Positions 7,648-16,055 are shown, numbered from the stretch's first letter. The stretch is 64,000 nt of DNA from CAZUHB01 sp964620445 (GCA_964620445.1 CAZUHB010000025.1:1-64000), one strand, 5' to 3'. Made by a program: numbers and translations. Notes: a model not told the origin generated them from the letters alone.

Positions 7648-8248
7648 TATCTTCCCGACCTGCCGCGAATTCTCCGTTTCTGTCAGGCCTAAATGCCGCC
7701 TTCTTCTTTGATGGTGTCCGGGAAGAGATCCCGCGCCTGCGAGAAGCTGAAGCCCCTGCGGTGTCACGCGAAGAGCGATCACTGCCGCACCCGTCGCACC
7801 AGATGCGGTCGCTGTTTAGAAGATGCCTGCTTCTTTTCCTTCAGGGGGCGTCATACCCATCCAAAACGTCATCGAGCGTCTCCCTACCCTCCGTCATATC
7901 CAAGTCTCCATGTTATTGACAATCTCTAGAACAACGGTAATCTGGGTGTTCTAGGAATCGACGGCCTGTCGGGGAACGAGCGTTGGCCGGGTATTCGTGA
8001 CAGAGGGGCTCACCCACCTCGACTCTCCGCTTTTGTGACTCCAAGGTAGCGGTCTGGGCATGACGGCTATGGAAGTCAATGGGTTATGTGAACGGCGGGC
8101 GTTGGATTTCGAGCGAACACTTTGGAGAATCGCGACTATTTTTGGGGTGTACTAGGAGTTTTTGCCTGGTATGGAATTGGCGATGAATGCTTGGGGCCGT
8201 CCGGGGAATGGAGATTTTGTCTAGAATAACTAGTCCGGCTGAAAGATT
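7648..8248. other. 600-bp stretch without a recognised gene
   Basis: No start, ribosome-binding site and coherent protein combine here on either strand. The stretch separates the host-like block from the second cassette run. I see no attC right core just before the next gene at 8249, so this junction is not a normal cassette boundary. It could hold a decayed insertion or the scar of the rearrangement that placed chromosomal genes between cassettes. Confidence 0.4.
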
Positions 8249-8710
8249 ATGAATAACAAACCAACGGAGCCGATTCTCGATGTTGCCCGCCAGGCGATTG
8301 ACCTCGCAATGGAATGCGTCGCCACAGGCGAAACGCTTCTCGCATTCGTGGTGACCGAAGGCGACCCGGGCGCAATCGCCTCGCTGGCTGGCGGCCCTTT
8401 CGACGAGATGCTGGCGATGGCTCAGTCAAAGGTTGACGCACTCGGCGAAGAGACAACGGCCTTTGCCTTCGCATATGACGGATTCATCACTTTGCAGGAC
8501 GAACGAAGTGATTGTGTGTATGTTGAAGCGACGAAGACCTCGTGCGATACGCTATACTTATTTGCTCAACGCTATCGCCCAAAGAAGTTCCTTCGTCCTG
8601 CCAAGCGGATCGGCAACTGGATTTGTGTCCCCGATGGGCAGACGAAACTGAAATGGAAAGCCGAACAATCTCCTGCAGGCGACGACCAAAAGGCCGCGCC
8701 TGAGGAGTAA
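8249..8710 (+). CDS. Hypothetical cytoplasmic protein (cassette gene)
   Basis: 153 residues, no signal or membrane segment. The N-terminal half forms a predicted helix (ARQAIDLAMECVATGETLLAFVVTEG), then an alternating helix/strand region with ETTAFAFAYDGFITLQDERSDCVYVEA and LYLFAQRYRP. No family is recognised; the pattern suggests a small alpha/beta domain. The last 17 codons form the left half of an attC site (8660-8718), so the C-terminus (KAEQSPAGDDQKAAPEE) is encoded by the recombination site, a common feature of cassette genes. Confidence 0.55.
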   Translation: MNNKPTEPILDVARQAIDLAMECVATGETLLAFVVTEGDPGAIASLAGGPFDEMLAMAQSKVDALGEETTAFAFAYDGFITLQDERSDCVYVEATKTSCDTLYLFAQRYRPKKFLRPAKRIGNWICVPDGQTKLKWKAEQSPAGDDQKAAPEE

Positions 8711-8718
8711 CGTTATAC
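8660..8718 (+). other. attC recombination site
   Basis: Left core-like GCCGAAC (8660-8666) and right core GTTATAC (8712-8718) flank a strong stem in which CTCCT-G-CAGGCG pairs with CGCCTGAGGAG, leaving one extrahelical G. The site overlaps the 3' end of the preceding gene. The next gene starts 22 bases after the right core. Confidence 0.7.
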
Positions 8719-8740
8719 CCCAGCAAATTTGGAGGATGGG

Positions 8741-10228
8741 ATGCATTCCTATTCCTGGATCTTCAGACGTTCAGAAGGCTCTGCCATAAGAGGCCATGTC
8801 GGTTGGCTTTCAGTATGCGTCAGCTGCCTAATTCTGATTGGATGCGCCTCTACCGTTCCGCACAAAGACCAGGTACCGGGGATCATGGAAGGTACGCCAT
8901 GTGGACTGTATGCTGTTACTGTCCATGTTCGGGGGATCGGCCCATTCTGCGGTTCTACGACAGCATTGCTTGCAGCCGAGCCTACAGACGATGGTTTCCG
9001 GGCCAACAGCCGTCCTCGGGCTGTCGGGGACTTGCTGGGGGGGGTGCCTGGCCTCTATGTTAATCTGATAGGTGATGAGAGGGTTCCGGGTGGCGCGTTT
9101 TTGCACTGGCACGGTCCGGCGCCGGCTCCGGATCGTGTTGTCCGTACCATCCTCGAATCTCCCCGCGCCGATCTTAACGCCGACTTCTATTCATATGACC
9201 GACCGATTGAGCTGCGCCCGCTGACCGAGGAGCGCCTTTTCGGCCTTATGACGATCGAGCCGGCCACGGAGATGGATTTTGCGAAATCGGACTACAGTGG
9301 GCTGATCGATCGGATTGCCGGCACGCTCGAGGCGCATCTCTTCGATCCTGCCGCATATAACGATCCCGCAACAGAGAAATTCCTCAAGCAGCTTCGAAAG
9401 GCGAGCATGAAAGCCCGGGATGACGCGGAATTTGTGATGGCTTGGATGCTATGCTCGAGGCACTTACCCTTTTCTCATTGCTACATCGGACGCAAACTCG
9501 ATCCCGAATTCGAGAAGCGGCTTTCAGAAACGTCCGCTATCGCGCCTACAGCCCCGGGAAAGGGAAAAGCCATCACCGTTACAGGCGACGAAATCGTGAC
9601 GCTCAGAATAAGGAGCTTCGAAGGCGATTCATACGATGCCATAGACAGCGCTTTTGAAGATATCGTCGCACGGAATCCGCAAGGCCTCGTCGTCGACCTG
9701 CGCGAAAATCCGGGCGGTACCTACATATCTGGAAGAGTCGCTTCCCACCTGATCGAGACTGAAATTTCCATGGGCGTGTTCTTTGATCGCACAACGCGCG
9801 CCAAGGTCCTTGCGGGCGACTTGGAAGGCTTCCCGAGAGTCAAATCCATATCATCGAAAGACGAGTTCGATTCTCTGATCCAGGAGCACGGCGCATTCGT
9901 CGGTACGGTCGAACCGGTAGGTCCCATCTATCGTGGCCCCGTTGCTGTGGTAACCGATTCCAAAACAGCCTCTGCCTGTGAGCCACTCGCGGCAGGCCTC
10001 CAGGAGATCGGACGCGCGATCGTCGTCGGTGAACGAACCGCGGCTTCAATGCTGTGGACAACTGGTTACAATGTCGGCGATGGATGGATGGTTTGGATTC
10101 CGACAGTTGACTATCTCACGGGTGAAGGTGTTCGCCTTGATGGGGTGGGAGTGATCCCCGACATCGAGACAGATGGCGAAGAGGCCGAGCAGGCAGCTCG
10201 GGAAGCCCTGCATAGAGAATTAGAGTGA
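8741..10228 (+). CDS. S41-family (tail-specific protease-like) lipoprotein (cassette gene)
   Basis: 495 residues from the ATG at 8741, with GGAGG five bases upstream. A hydrophobic segment ends in a LIGC lipobox (Cys about residue 35), so the protein is probably lipid-anchored. The C-terminal half (about 280-480) is an S41 peptidase core: VVDLRENPGGT, then AVVTDSKTASACEPLAAGL, which carries the expected catalytic Ser, then VVGERTAAS and a VGVIPDIET end. The usual GEKT is GERT here, so the position of the general-base Lys is uncertain and activity is not proven. No PDZ domain is obvious. At almost 1.5 kb it is the longest cassette gene in the window. Confidence 0.75.
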   Translation: MHSYSWIFRRSEGSAIRGHVGWLSVCVSCLILIGCASTVPHKDQVPGIMEGTPCGLYAVTVHVRGIGPFCGSTTALLAAEPTDDGFRANSRPRAVGDLLGGVPGLYVNLIGDERVPGGAFLHWHGPAPAPDRVVRTILESPRADLNADFYSYDRPIELRPLTEERLFGLMTIEPATEMDFAKSDYSGLIDRIAGTLEAHLFDPAAYNDPATEKFLKQLRKASMKARDDAEFVMAWMLCSRHLPFSHCYIGRKLDPEFEKRLSETSAIAPTAPGKGKAITVTGDEIVTLRIRSFEGDSYDAIDSAFEDIVARNPQGLVVDLRENPGGTYISGRVASHLIETEISMGVFFDRTTRAKVLAGDLEGFPRVKSISSKDEFDSLIQEHGAFVGTVEPVGPIYRGPVAVVTDSKTASACEPLAAGLQEIGRAIVVGERTAASMLWTTGYNVGDGWMVWIPTVDYLTGEGVRLDGVGVIPDIETDGEEAEQAAREALHRELE

Positions 10229-10296
10229 GCTATAACGAGCACGGCTCCATGGTGCTACAGGCCAAGATCGAAGGGAAAGGAGCCAGGGTAACTACG

Positions 10297-10358
10297 GTAT
10301 AACATCGCATGCACCTGACGATCCACTTCGTGGTCCGCAGGTGATGCTGTCGTTGGAT
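10297..10358 (+). other. attC recombination site
   Basis: The best-formed site in the window. Left core GTATAAC (10297-10303) and right core GTTGGAT (10352-10358) enclose a long stem: GCAT-G-CACCTG-A-CG-A-TCCAC pairs with GTGGTCCGCAGGTGATGC around TTC. All unpaired bases are on one arm, which is the hallmark that lets integrases choose the attC strand. Confidence 0.8.
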
Positions 10359-10377
10359 TTGAGAAGATATACCCATC

Positions 10378-11004
10378 ATGAAAAAGCTAAGCTTGTCCAT
10401 TGCCGTGTTGCTCATCTTTATCGGCATCCCCGCAGCGTGGCTCTGGTACACGTTCGCTGGTCCTGGATACTACGCCGAGTTCAATGACATCAAAGCAACT
10501 CTGGAGGGGATGCCTGATGTCGAACTCATCCGTGCGTGGGGAAATGAGGATATCACGTTTGAGGACATCGGAGTCGAAATCGAGGTCAAAGACAAAGGCC
10601 GGATCATGTTCTTCGCGCTAACGCGCGACTCCTTCAAATCTACATCCGTGATCTGTCTGCATGCCATCGGACCATATGAGTTTGAGTACGGAGGCACAGG
10701 CTACGTCGGTGTAGTGAAGGCCGCAACAGGTGAGCCTGTGCGATCCCAATTCTGGGGTTCAGCCATTGACATCGGGTCCGGTGGAGAGTTTGCGCAGTTC
10801 TTTCCCTTTCAGGTCAAGACCGTGCAAGATGTCATCGCAAGATACGATGACATCTGCGAAATCATTGCGGAGTGGCCAGAGGCCCCTGAAAGGAAACACT
10901 TCCAAGACGAAGAAGGAACCGACTACTGGTTCTGTATGAAGAGAAATCCAATAAGTGCATCGACCGCTACAAATCAATCCGCGCCACTTCGTGTCCCGGA
11001 TTGA
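10378..11004 (+). CDS. Membrane-anchored protein of unknown function (cassette gene)
   Basis: 208 residues. One N-terminal hydrophobic segment (about residues 5-27) is a membrane anchor or uncleaved signal. The rest is soluble with an alternating strand/helix pattern (FEDIGVEIEVKDKGRIMFFALTRDSF, VICLHAIGPYEFEYGGTGYVG). No family is recognised. The C-terminal residues (about TNQSAPLRVPD) are encoded by an attC-like stem at 10970-11008, so the end of the protein is set by the recombination site. It starts 20 bases after the right core of the previous attC. Confidence 0.55.
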   Translation: MKKLSLSIAVLLIFIGIPAAWLWYTFAGPGYYAEFNDIKATLEGMPDVELIRAWGNEDITFEDIGVEIEVKDKGRIMFFALTRDSFKSTSVICLHAIGPYEFEYGGTGYVGVVKAATGEPVRSQFWGSAIDIGSGGEFAQFFPFQVKTVQDVIARYDDICEIIAEWPEAPERKHFQDEEGTDYWFCMKRNPISASTATNQSAPLRVPD

Positions 11005-11008
11005 TTTG
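10970..11008 (+). other. attC-like hairpin with degenerate outer cores
   Basis: A 12-bp perfect stem (10970-10981 with 10997-11008) and an inner CCAC/GTG pairing around TTC closely resemble the inner stem of the attC at 10297. The outer cores are eroded: GTCTAAA (11024-11030) replaces the expected GTTxxxx and no good left core is seen. It may be an inactivated site. Confidence 0.45.
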
Positions 11009-11061
11009 AGGGTCATGTATGACGTCTAAATACACCATGGAGAAGTAGTCGGAAAAGAAAA

Positions 11062-11643
11062 ATGACGGAAAACAAGGAAAGAATTGGTGCTCTTGACACA
11101 AGTCCAGGGCTACGTCTTTTATGTCGCTGGTTGGATACTTTAATTTATGCAGATTTGTTTGCCTTATCTATACTTTTGCCATGCGGCTTCATTAGATTTT
11201 CATTCAGTGACGCCGGATTTTATTCCCTTGAATTTAAATATTTTCATCTATTTTACCTTTGGATTTCATTGCTTGGCTCTTCATTGCTTGCTGTAATCAT
11301 CGAGTCAATTCTAGTTTCGACCTGGGGTACTACTCTTAGCAAATCTCTGCTCAGCTGTCGTGTCAGACGGAGAGATGGTACGAAACTTGGATTCAAGCAA
11401 GCTCTTCAACGATCTATCTTCTTGCAGGTCTTTGGAATGGGATTGAACATACACTGGATTGTAACATTGGTTAAACATTGGCAGGCCTACGGTTACTTAA
11501 AGCGAAATGGATCATTCTATTGGGATTCGGTTTCCAATTCGTGCGTCCTACGTGAAAAGATCGGGACGCTGCGGCTCATAGTCACTTTATCATTACTGTT
11601 GGGCCACGTCGTCTTCATTTTTCTACCGCAATTTACGCAATAG
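11062..11643 (+). CDS. RDD-family membrane protein (cassette gene)
   Basis: 193 residues with hydrophobic segments at about 28-50, 65-92 and 170-190. The RDD-type pattern is visible: an early Arg/Asp pair in RLLCRWLDTLIYADL, then GTTLSKSLLSCRVRRRDGTKLGFKQALQRS, the conserved Gly-Thr-x-x-K-x-L then V-R-x-x-DG loop between membrane segments. RDD proteins are inner-membrane proteins proposed to have transport or ion-exchange roles; no substrate is known here. Codon use is AT-rich and quite unlike the chromosome, supporting acquisition. No strong ribosome-binding site is seen. Confidence 0.65.
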   Translation: MTENKERIGALDTSPGLRLLCRWLDTLIYADLFALSILLPCGFIRFSFSDAGFYSLEFKYFHLFYLWISLLGSSLLAVIIESILVSTWGTTLSKSLLSCRVRRRDGTKLGFKQALQRSIFLQVFGMGLNIHWIVTLVKHWQAYGYLKRNGSFYWDSVSNSCVLREKIGTLRLIVTLSLLLGHVVFIFLPQFTQ

Positions 11644-11664
11644 TCTTTCAAAACGATTGATACC

Positions 11665-11727
11665 ATTTAACGAGATTCACTTGACGGTCCGCGTCTTGTC
11701 CCGCATGTCATCTCGAAAGCGTTATGT
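11665..11727 (+). other. attC recombination site
   Basis: Left core ATTTAAC (11665-11671) and right core GTTATGT (11721-11727) flank an imperfect stem: CGAGAT pairs with ATCTCG, then TTGAC with GTCA, with unpaired bases on one arm. It lies 22 bases after the RDD stop codon. Confidence 0.65.
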
Positions 11728-11753
11728 GGATAATCAAGTAAGGTTACAAAGCT

Positions 11754-11987
11754 GTGGGTAAGCTCAGGCGAAAGAGAGATACACTGGATTTCTTGCTCGG
11801 ATTCCTCGCTGGCGCTTTCATTGTCGGAATTCCGCTAATTTTCTTCTTTGGGTGGGATTGGCCGGTCATTGTTGGGGTCACGTTGGGCGCCGGTATACTT
11901 GGCGGACTTTATGGAGATCCGTTTTTTAACGCGTTAGCGGATTCTCCGTGGTGGAAATTGCTAGTAGGCTACTGGCGTCGGCGATAG
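11754..11987 (+). CDS. Small two-helix membrane protein, unknown (cassette gene)
   Basis: 77 residues from a GTG at 11754, the only in-frame start giving a basic leader (GKLRRKRDT). Two hydrophobic segments (about 13-32 and 37-55) with glycine-rich faces (LGFLAGAFIVGIP, VIVGVTLGAGILGGLYG) suggest a helical hairpin, followed by an amphipathic tail ending in basic residues. No family is recognised. It lies 26 bases after an attC core. Confidence 0.45.
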   Translation: MGKLRRKRDTLDFLLGFLAGAFIVGIPLIFFFGWDWPVIVGVTLGAGILGGLYGDPFFNALADSPWWKLLVGYWRRR

Positions 11988-12001
11988 TAAGAGCGAAGTA
12001 A

Positions 12002-12214
12002 ACTATATATCAAACGACTGCACCAGACCGATCCGGTGTCACGGGTTATTTCTGCGGGTACTACGTTTGGACTGTCATTGCTCTCGCAGTTTTCAGGTAT
12101 CTCGCGGAAGAGTTGATTGGAGGCAGACACGCTTTTGAATTTTTCCTGCCCTTCGGCGGTTTTTTTATAGGGATAGGCGCCGAGCGGAATCGCGTTATTC
12201 ATGAGAGAGCTTAA
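12002..12214 (+). pseudogene. Open frame lacking a normal start: membrane-protein-like fragment
   Basis: A frame of 70 codons runs from just after a stop at 11999 to a TAA at 12212-12214, immediately before the left core of an attC. It reads like real protein (GYFCGYYVWTVIALAVFRYL, then an amphipathic stretch and FEFFLPFGGFFIGIG), with two hydrophobic segments, but has no ATG or GTG. A late TTG exists in the middle. Position and frame fit a cassette gene that lost its 5' end; a non-canonical start is possible. Confidence 0.35.
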
Positions 12215-12275
12215 TTCAACAAGGGATACAGCCGGATCAGCCAAGGGCCGACCGCTGATCGCCACACCGTTGGAA
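12214..12275 (+). other. attC recombination site
   Basis: Left core ATTCAAC (12214-12220) and right core GTTGGAA (12269-12275) flank a stem pairing GGATCAGC with GCTGATC-(G)CC with extrahelical bases. The right core runs directly into an AAGGAGG-type ribosome-binding site for the next gene. Confidence 0.65.
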
Positions 12276-12285
12276 GGAGGAAAAA

Positions 12286-12855
12286 ATGAACAACTTCAAA
12301 AGTTGGACAGTAATATTAATCGTTATTCTACTAACACCCGCCTGCGCGACCTACGAGGTTAGAAAATTATCAAACCAAGAAGGCACACCTAAACCGGGCG
12401 CGAAGAGTTACGATAAATATTCAATCTCTGTCACGGAAAGTAGTTATACCGAATCCTTTGGTACTAAACAGGCAAAGAACGATAGAATAGACGAATTGAA
12501 GAACGCCTACATTGAATCCACCAAACGAGTTTTGAGCAATACAGGCCGCAGTGCGGTTTTCACGGAAAATGAATCTGAAGCAAATTTGAAAATACGCATA
12601 GAGCATACACTCTACACAAGCGCTTTACCTCAGGAATGGCTGACAGGTCTTTCAGTGGGTTTAATACCCAGTTGGGGAACACGGCCTAATCAGTATGCAT
12701 ATACATTTAAAGACACTGAGACAAAACATGAACAAAGTTATTCTGTTGATATAACAACGTACAATCATCTTTTTTTGTGGCCGTGGATAGCAAGCAGCTC
12801 AGAAAAGTTCTGCGTTTACGAAAAAACGTTAACAGAATATCTTGACGGCCTCTAA
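12286..12855 (+). CDS. Lipoprotein of unknown function (last cassette gene)
   Basis: 189 residues. GGAAGGAGG lies just upstream of the ATG. A signal segment ends in a TPAC lipobox (Cys about residue 19). The mature part is polar with a helical region (TKQAKNDRIDELKNAYIESTKRVLSNTGRSAVF) and a later strand-rich region ending in HLFLWPW and a C-terminal helix; no family is recognised. The gene is AT-rich. A left-core-like CTCTAAC lies at its stop codon, but no matching right core is visible, so the array appears to end here against GC-rich chromosome. Confidence 0.6.
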   Translation: MNNFKSWTVILIVILLTPACATYEVRKLSNQEGTPKPGAKSYDKYSISVTESSYTESFGTKQAKNDRIDELKNAYIESTKRVLSNTGRSAVFTENESEANLKIRIEHTLYTSALPQEWLTGLSVGLIPSWGTRPNQYAYTFKDTETKHEQSYSVDITTYNHLFLWPWIASSSEKFCVYEKTLTEYLDGL

Positions 12856-12974
12856 CAGGGTCAATTCCATCCTGTCGCCGCGCTCCGCCCGGTCGCCGGC
12901 AACGTCATCGAAGGTCAGGCAAGCGTCATCGGAGATCAACACCATGACATGATCGGTCCGGTCGTTGCACCTTG

Positions 12975-14780
12975 TTAACCTCCGCCCCCACCCATCTCCG
13001 CCAGCCGCCGCATCCGATCCGCATCGGGAGTGTCGGGCGCCAGCTCGAGCACCTTCCGCGCGAAGCGCGCCGCGGCCGCGCGGTCGCCCATCTCGAAGGC
13101 GAGCATGGCCACCCGCGTGAGCGCGGGCACGTTGTAGGGATCCATCTCGAGGGCGATGGAAAAGAAATCCCGCGCCTCCTCGTAGCGTTTGAGCTCGGCG
13201 CACATGCCGGCCACGTGCATGGAGCAGGCGAATCGGTAGCACTCGCTCCGGCAGGCGACCTTGAAGTGCTCGATGGCGGCCGGATACTCCTTGGCCTCCA
13301 TCAGCACGTACCCGAGGTAGAGCCGGAAGACGAGGATGTCGGGATCGTTGGCCACCATCTCCTCGAGCATGGTGCGCATGGCGGCCGCGTTGCCCCGGTA
13401 GGATTCGCGCTCCACGCGGCGCACCTTGTCCCAGATCTCCTTGTACTCCTTTGGATCCTTGTCGCTCTTCACCGTGGTCCGGCTTCCGCCCGACATGTAG
13501 CCGAGCTTGATCAGCTTTTTCAGCGTGTCACCGTCCGCGGTCATTCCCGCGCTGCGCGGCGCGCCGCTCTCCGACTCGGCGACCACCGCGTCGAGGATCC
13601 GCTTCATCTCCTCCACCTTGCGCGGTTCGCCCGGCGCCACGTTGTCGAGCTCGTCCGGATCACGGTCGAGAAAGTAGAGCTCGGGAATCGGCTGATCGAA
13701 GTACTTGACGCCCATCGTTTCCACACCCCGCAGCACGGCCCACCCGAGAGCCTTGTTGAATTCCTTCGACTCGAAGTAGGACACGCGCGGCTCCTCGTCC
13801 TTCGAACCCGCCATGAGTCCGCGGAGGGAGCGGCCCTGGTGCTGCGGTTCGGTCGCGCAATCGAGGAGCTCGAGCAATGTGGGAGCGAGATCGATGGAGC
13901 GCACCAGGTCTTCCACCCGCACGCCGGCCGGCACCCCGGGTCCCCCGAGAATGAACGGTACGCTCAAGGTCGCGTTGTAGACGAAGAATCCGTGAAAGTC
14001 CTCGTCATGGTCGCCGAGCGACTCGCCATGATCGCCGATCACGGCGATCAGAGTGTTGTCGCCAAGCCCCTTCTTCTCGAGAGCGCGTCTCAGCCGGCCG
14101 AAGACGGAATCGACATAGGCGATCTCACCGTCGTAGAGATCGCGCTGGAAGCGGTGGCGGTAGAGCGGCGGCGGATCGAAAGGTGCGTGGGGATCGTAGA
14201 TGTGCCACCAGAGGAAGAAGGGATCGTCGCCGTTCGCATCGATCCAGTCGACGACGCGGTCGAGGCCCTCCTCGGCGAGGATCTCGCCACGTTCGTCCGT
14301 GGCGCCGAGGGCGGGCACCGGCATGGCGTCGTCGTAGGTCTCGAAACCCTGGGCCAGGCCGTAGGCCCTGCCGAGCACGAATGCGCCGATCACGGCGTGT
14401 GTGCGGAATCCCTCGCCGTGCAGTGTCTCGGCCAGGGTGATCACCCCCTCGTCGATGAGCTTCTGGTGGTTCGTTTCGATGCCGTGCCATGTGGGATTCG
14501 TGCCGGTCATCATCGACGCGTGCGAGGGCAGCGTGCCCGGAACCTGAACGCGGGCGTTTTCGAAGAGCACCCCGCCCGAGGCGAACGCGTCGAGGTGAGG
14601 TGTCTCCGCCCCGTCGTGACCGTAACAGCCGAGACGATCGGCGCGGGTCGTGTCGAGGGTGATGATGATGAGGTTCGGCCTCGTCGAAAAAAGACCGAGA
14701 TCGTCCCCGAACAGCCAGAACGATACGAGCACCGCCGCGAGCAGAAGCGCGATCCAGATCAGCTTGGAGCTGGTGTTCAA
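12975..14780 (-). CDS. Sulfatase/alkaline-phosphatase-superfamily protein with TPR tail
   Basis: 601 residues from a TTG at 14780 with GGGAGG nine bases upstream. One N-terminal membrane helix (about 8-25) anchors it. Residues 34-400 form the alkaline-phosphatase/sulfatase fold: PNLIIITLDTTRADRLGCYG (metal-binding Asp), VPGTLPSHASMMTG, and GDHGESLGDH. The formylglycine position (Cys or Ser in CxPxR) is Thr83 and the Arg is His, so it is not a standard sulfatase; Thr nucleophiles occur in phosphotransferase relatives. Residues about 470-600 carry TPR-like helices (AIEHFKVACRSECYRFACSMHVAGMCAELKRYEEARDFF). It is one of three such proteins here. Confidence 0.8.
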   Translation of the reverse strand: MNTSSKLIWIALLLAAVLVSFWLFGDDLGLFSTRPNLIIITLDTTRADRLGCYGHDGAETPHLDAFASGGVLFENARVQVPGTLPSHASMMTGTNPTWHGIETNHQKLIDEGVITLAETLHGEGFRTHAVIGAFVLGRAYGLAQGFETYDDAMPVPALGATDERGEILAEEGLDRVVDWIDANGDDPFFLWWHIYDPHAPFDPPPLYRHRFQRDLYDGEIAYVDSVFGRLRRALEKKGLGDNTLIAVIGDHGESLGDHDEDFHGFFVYNATLSVPFILGGPGVPAGVRVEDLVRSIDLAPTLLELLDCATEPQHQGRSLRGLMAGSKDEEPRVSYFESKEFNKALGWAVLRGVETMGVKYFDQPIPELYFLDRDPDELDNVAPGEPRKVEEMKRILDAVVAESESGAPRSAGMTADGDTLKKLIKLGYMSGGSRTTVKSDKDPKEYKEIWDKVRRVERESYRGNAAAMRTMLEEMVANDPDILVFRLYLGYVLMEAKEYPAAIEHFKVACRSECYRFACSMHVAGMCAELKRYEEARDFFSIALEMDPYNVPALTRVAMLAFEMGDRAAAARFARKVLELAPDTPDADRMRRLAEMGGGGG

Positions 14781-15039
14781 AATCGGTGACCTCCCATCAG
14801 GGTTTTCTCCACAATGAAACCGTCTCGATCCGCCACATTCTATTCATAAATCCTCTTTCTCGAAAGTCCACGCCCGCCGCCCGGCCGCGCGGGCGTCCGC
14901 GCCGAAACACATTCCGCTTGAAACCTGGAGGAAAGAAAGAAAAGATAAGCGCTGCGTCCGGTGCGAGACAGGTCTCGCCGGCGCGGATCGGTCGGTCCTG
15001 CAAACAGGGCAAGGTGATCAGACAGGCAGGAAGAGTCTC

Positions 15040-15249
15040 ATGAAAAAAATAAAACACGTCGTCGCAATCGTGCTGGCGGTCCTCGGTATCGTCGTGATCC
15101 TGCAGAACACCGAGACGATCCAGACGGAGCTGCTTTTCCTCAAGCTCGAGATGCCCCTGGCGATCCTGCTCTTCCTGGGGGTATTGATCGGCTTCGTCCT
15201 CGGCGTGATGGTGTCGCTCATCTTCTCGACAAAGCGCAAGAAGAAGTAG
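15040..15249 (+). CDS. LapA-domain (DUF1049) small membrane protein
   Basis: 69 residues with two membrane helices (about 7-21 and 39-60) separated by a short loop (NTETIQTELLFLKLEMPLAIL), the exact layout of the lipopolysaccharide assembly protein A domain family, and a basic C-terminus (KRKKK) that should face the cytoplasm. In enterobacteria LapA works with LapB in lipopolysaccharide assembly; no lapB is near, so the role is uncertain. It stands alone between a divergent sulfatase-like gene and a convergent dehydrogenase. Confidence 0.75.
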   Translation: MKKIKHVVAIVLAVLGIVVILQNTETIQTELLFLKLEMPLAILLFLGVLIGFVLGVMVSLIFSTKRKKK

Positions 15250-15260
15250 CCGCGGCGGGA

Positions 15261-16043
15261 CTATTTGATCCGGAACACCTTCTCGACAATCCGCAAGAGC
15301 CTCGATACATGCCTGACCATCCTGAGCCGCACCGACCAGAGCAGGATGCGGTGTCTGATGCCCGGGACGCAGACCTCCTTTCCGTTCGTCATCGCCCGCC
15401 AGCTCGCGTCGACCACTTTCTCGACGGGCATGAAAAAGAACTCGGGAACGTACTTCTCGGCAAAGGTCATGTCGATGTTCGTGTGGACCCACCCGGGGCA
15501 GAAGGCCTGCACGTAGACGCCCTGGCCGCGCAACTGCCTGTTGACCGAGCGGGAGAGATGGACGAGGAAACTCTTCGTGGCGCCGTAATTTGCTCCCACG
15601 AGGCTCTGCACCAGGCCGCTCACCGACGCCACATTGATGATTGCCCCCTCCTTGCGGGCGATCATCCCGGGAAGCGCCGCTTTGCACAGGACCACGACCG
15701 CGGTGCAGTTCAGGTCGATCATTTTGACGAGGAAATCGAGCTCGGTGCTCACGAAGCTGTGCGTCTCGCCGATCCCGGCGTTGTTGATCAGCAGGTCGAG
15801 GCGCGGCATCGAGGCGATGGCGGCGGCAAGCTCGCTGACCTGATCGCCGTCGGTCAGATCGACCGCCCGCTCTTCGACGGTGACGGCCCGCGTCGATTCG
15901 AGCTCCTTCTTCAGATCGGCGATCGCTTCTTCGTTCTTGTCGATCAGTAGAAGGTGATAGCCCTCGGCGGCGCACCTGCGTGCGAACTCGGCGCCGATGC
16001 CGGAGCCGGCCCCCGTGATTGCAGCGTATCTCTTATTCTCCAT
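15261..16043 (-). CDS. Short-chain dehydrogenase/reductase
   Basis: 260 residues from the ATG at 16043 (a TTG four codons upstream abuts the previous stop). Classical SDR signatures are present: the nucleotide-binding TGAGSGIG near residue 12, NNAG near 85, the catalytic Ser in INVASVSG and the YxxxK pair in YGATK. The sequence resembles DltE-like SDRs acting on acyl or polyketide-like substrates; the substrate is not predictable. The hydrophobic-basic C-terminus (RHRILLWSVRLRMVRHVSRLLRIVEKVF) could touch the membrane. It lies 12 bases behind the next SDR gene in the same direction, so both are probably one transcript. Confidence 0.85.
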   Translation of the reverse strand: MENKRYAAITGAGSGIGAEFARRCAAEGYHLLLIDKNEEAIADLKKELESTRAVTVEERAVDLTDGDQVSELAAAIASMPRLDLLINNAGIGETHSFVSTELDFLVKMIDLNCTAVVVLCKAALPGMIARKEGAIINVASVSGLVQSLVGANYGATKSFLVHLSRSVNRQLRGQGVYVQAFCPGWVHTNIDMTFAEKYVPEFFFMPVEKVVDASWRAMTNGKEVCVPGIRHRILLWSVRLRMVRHVSRLLRIVEKVFRIK

Positions 16044-16055
16044 CCGTTCAGCCAA

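Noticed and set aside
12972..14789. A 605-residue open frame on the + strand opposite the sulfatase-like gene.
   Set aside because: It mirrors the real gene; its His/Glu/Arg-rich composition is the reverse image of GC-rich coding sequence and it has no ribosome-binding site.
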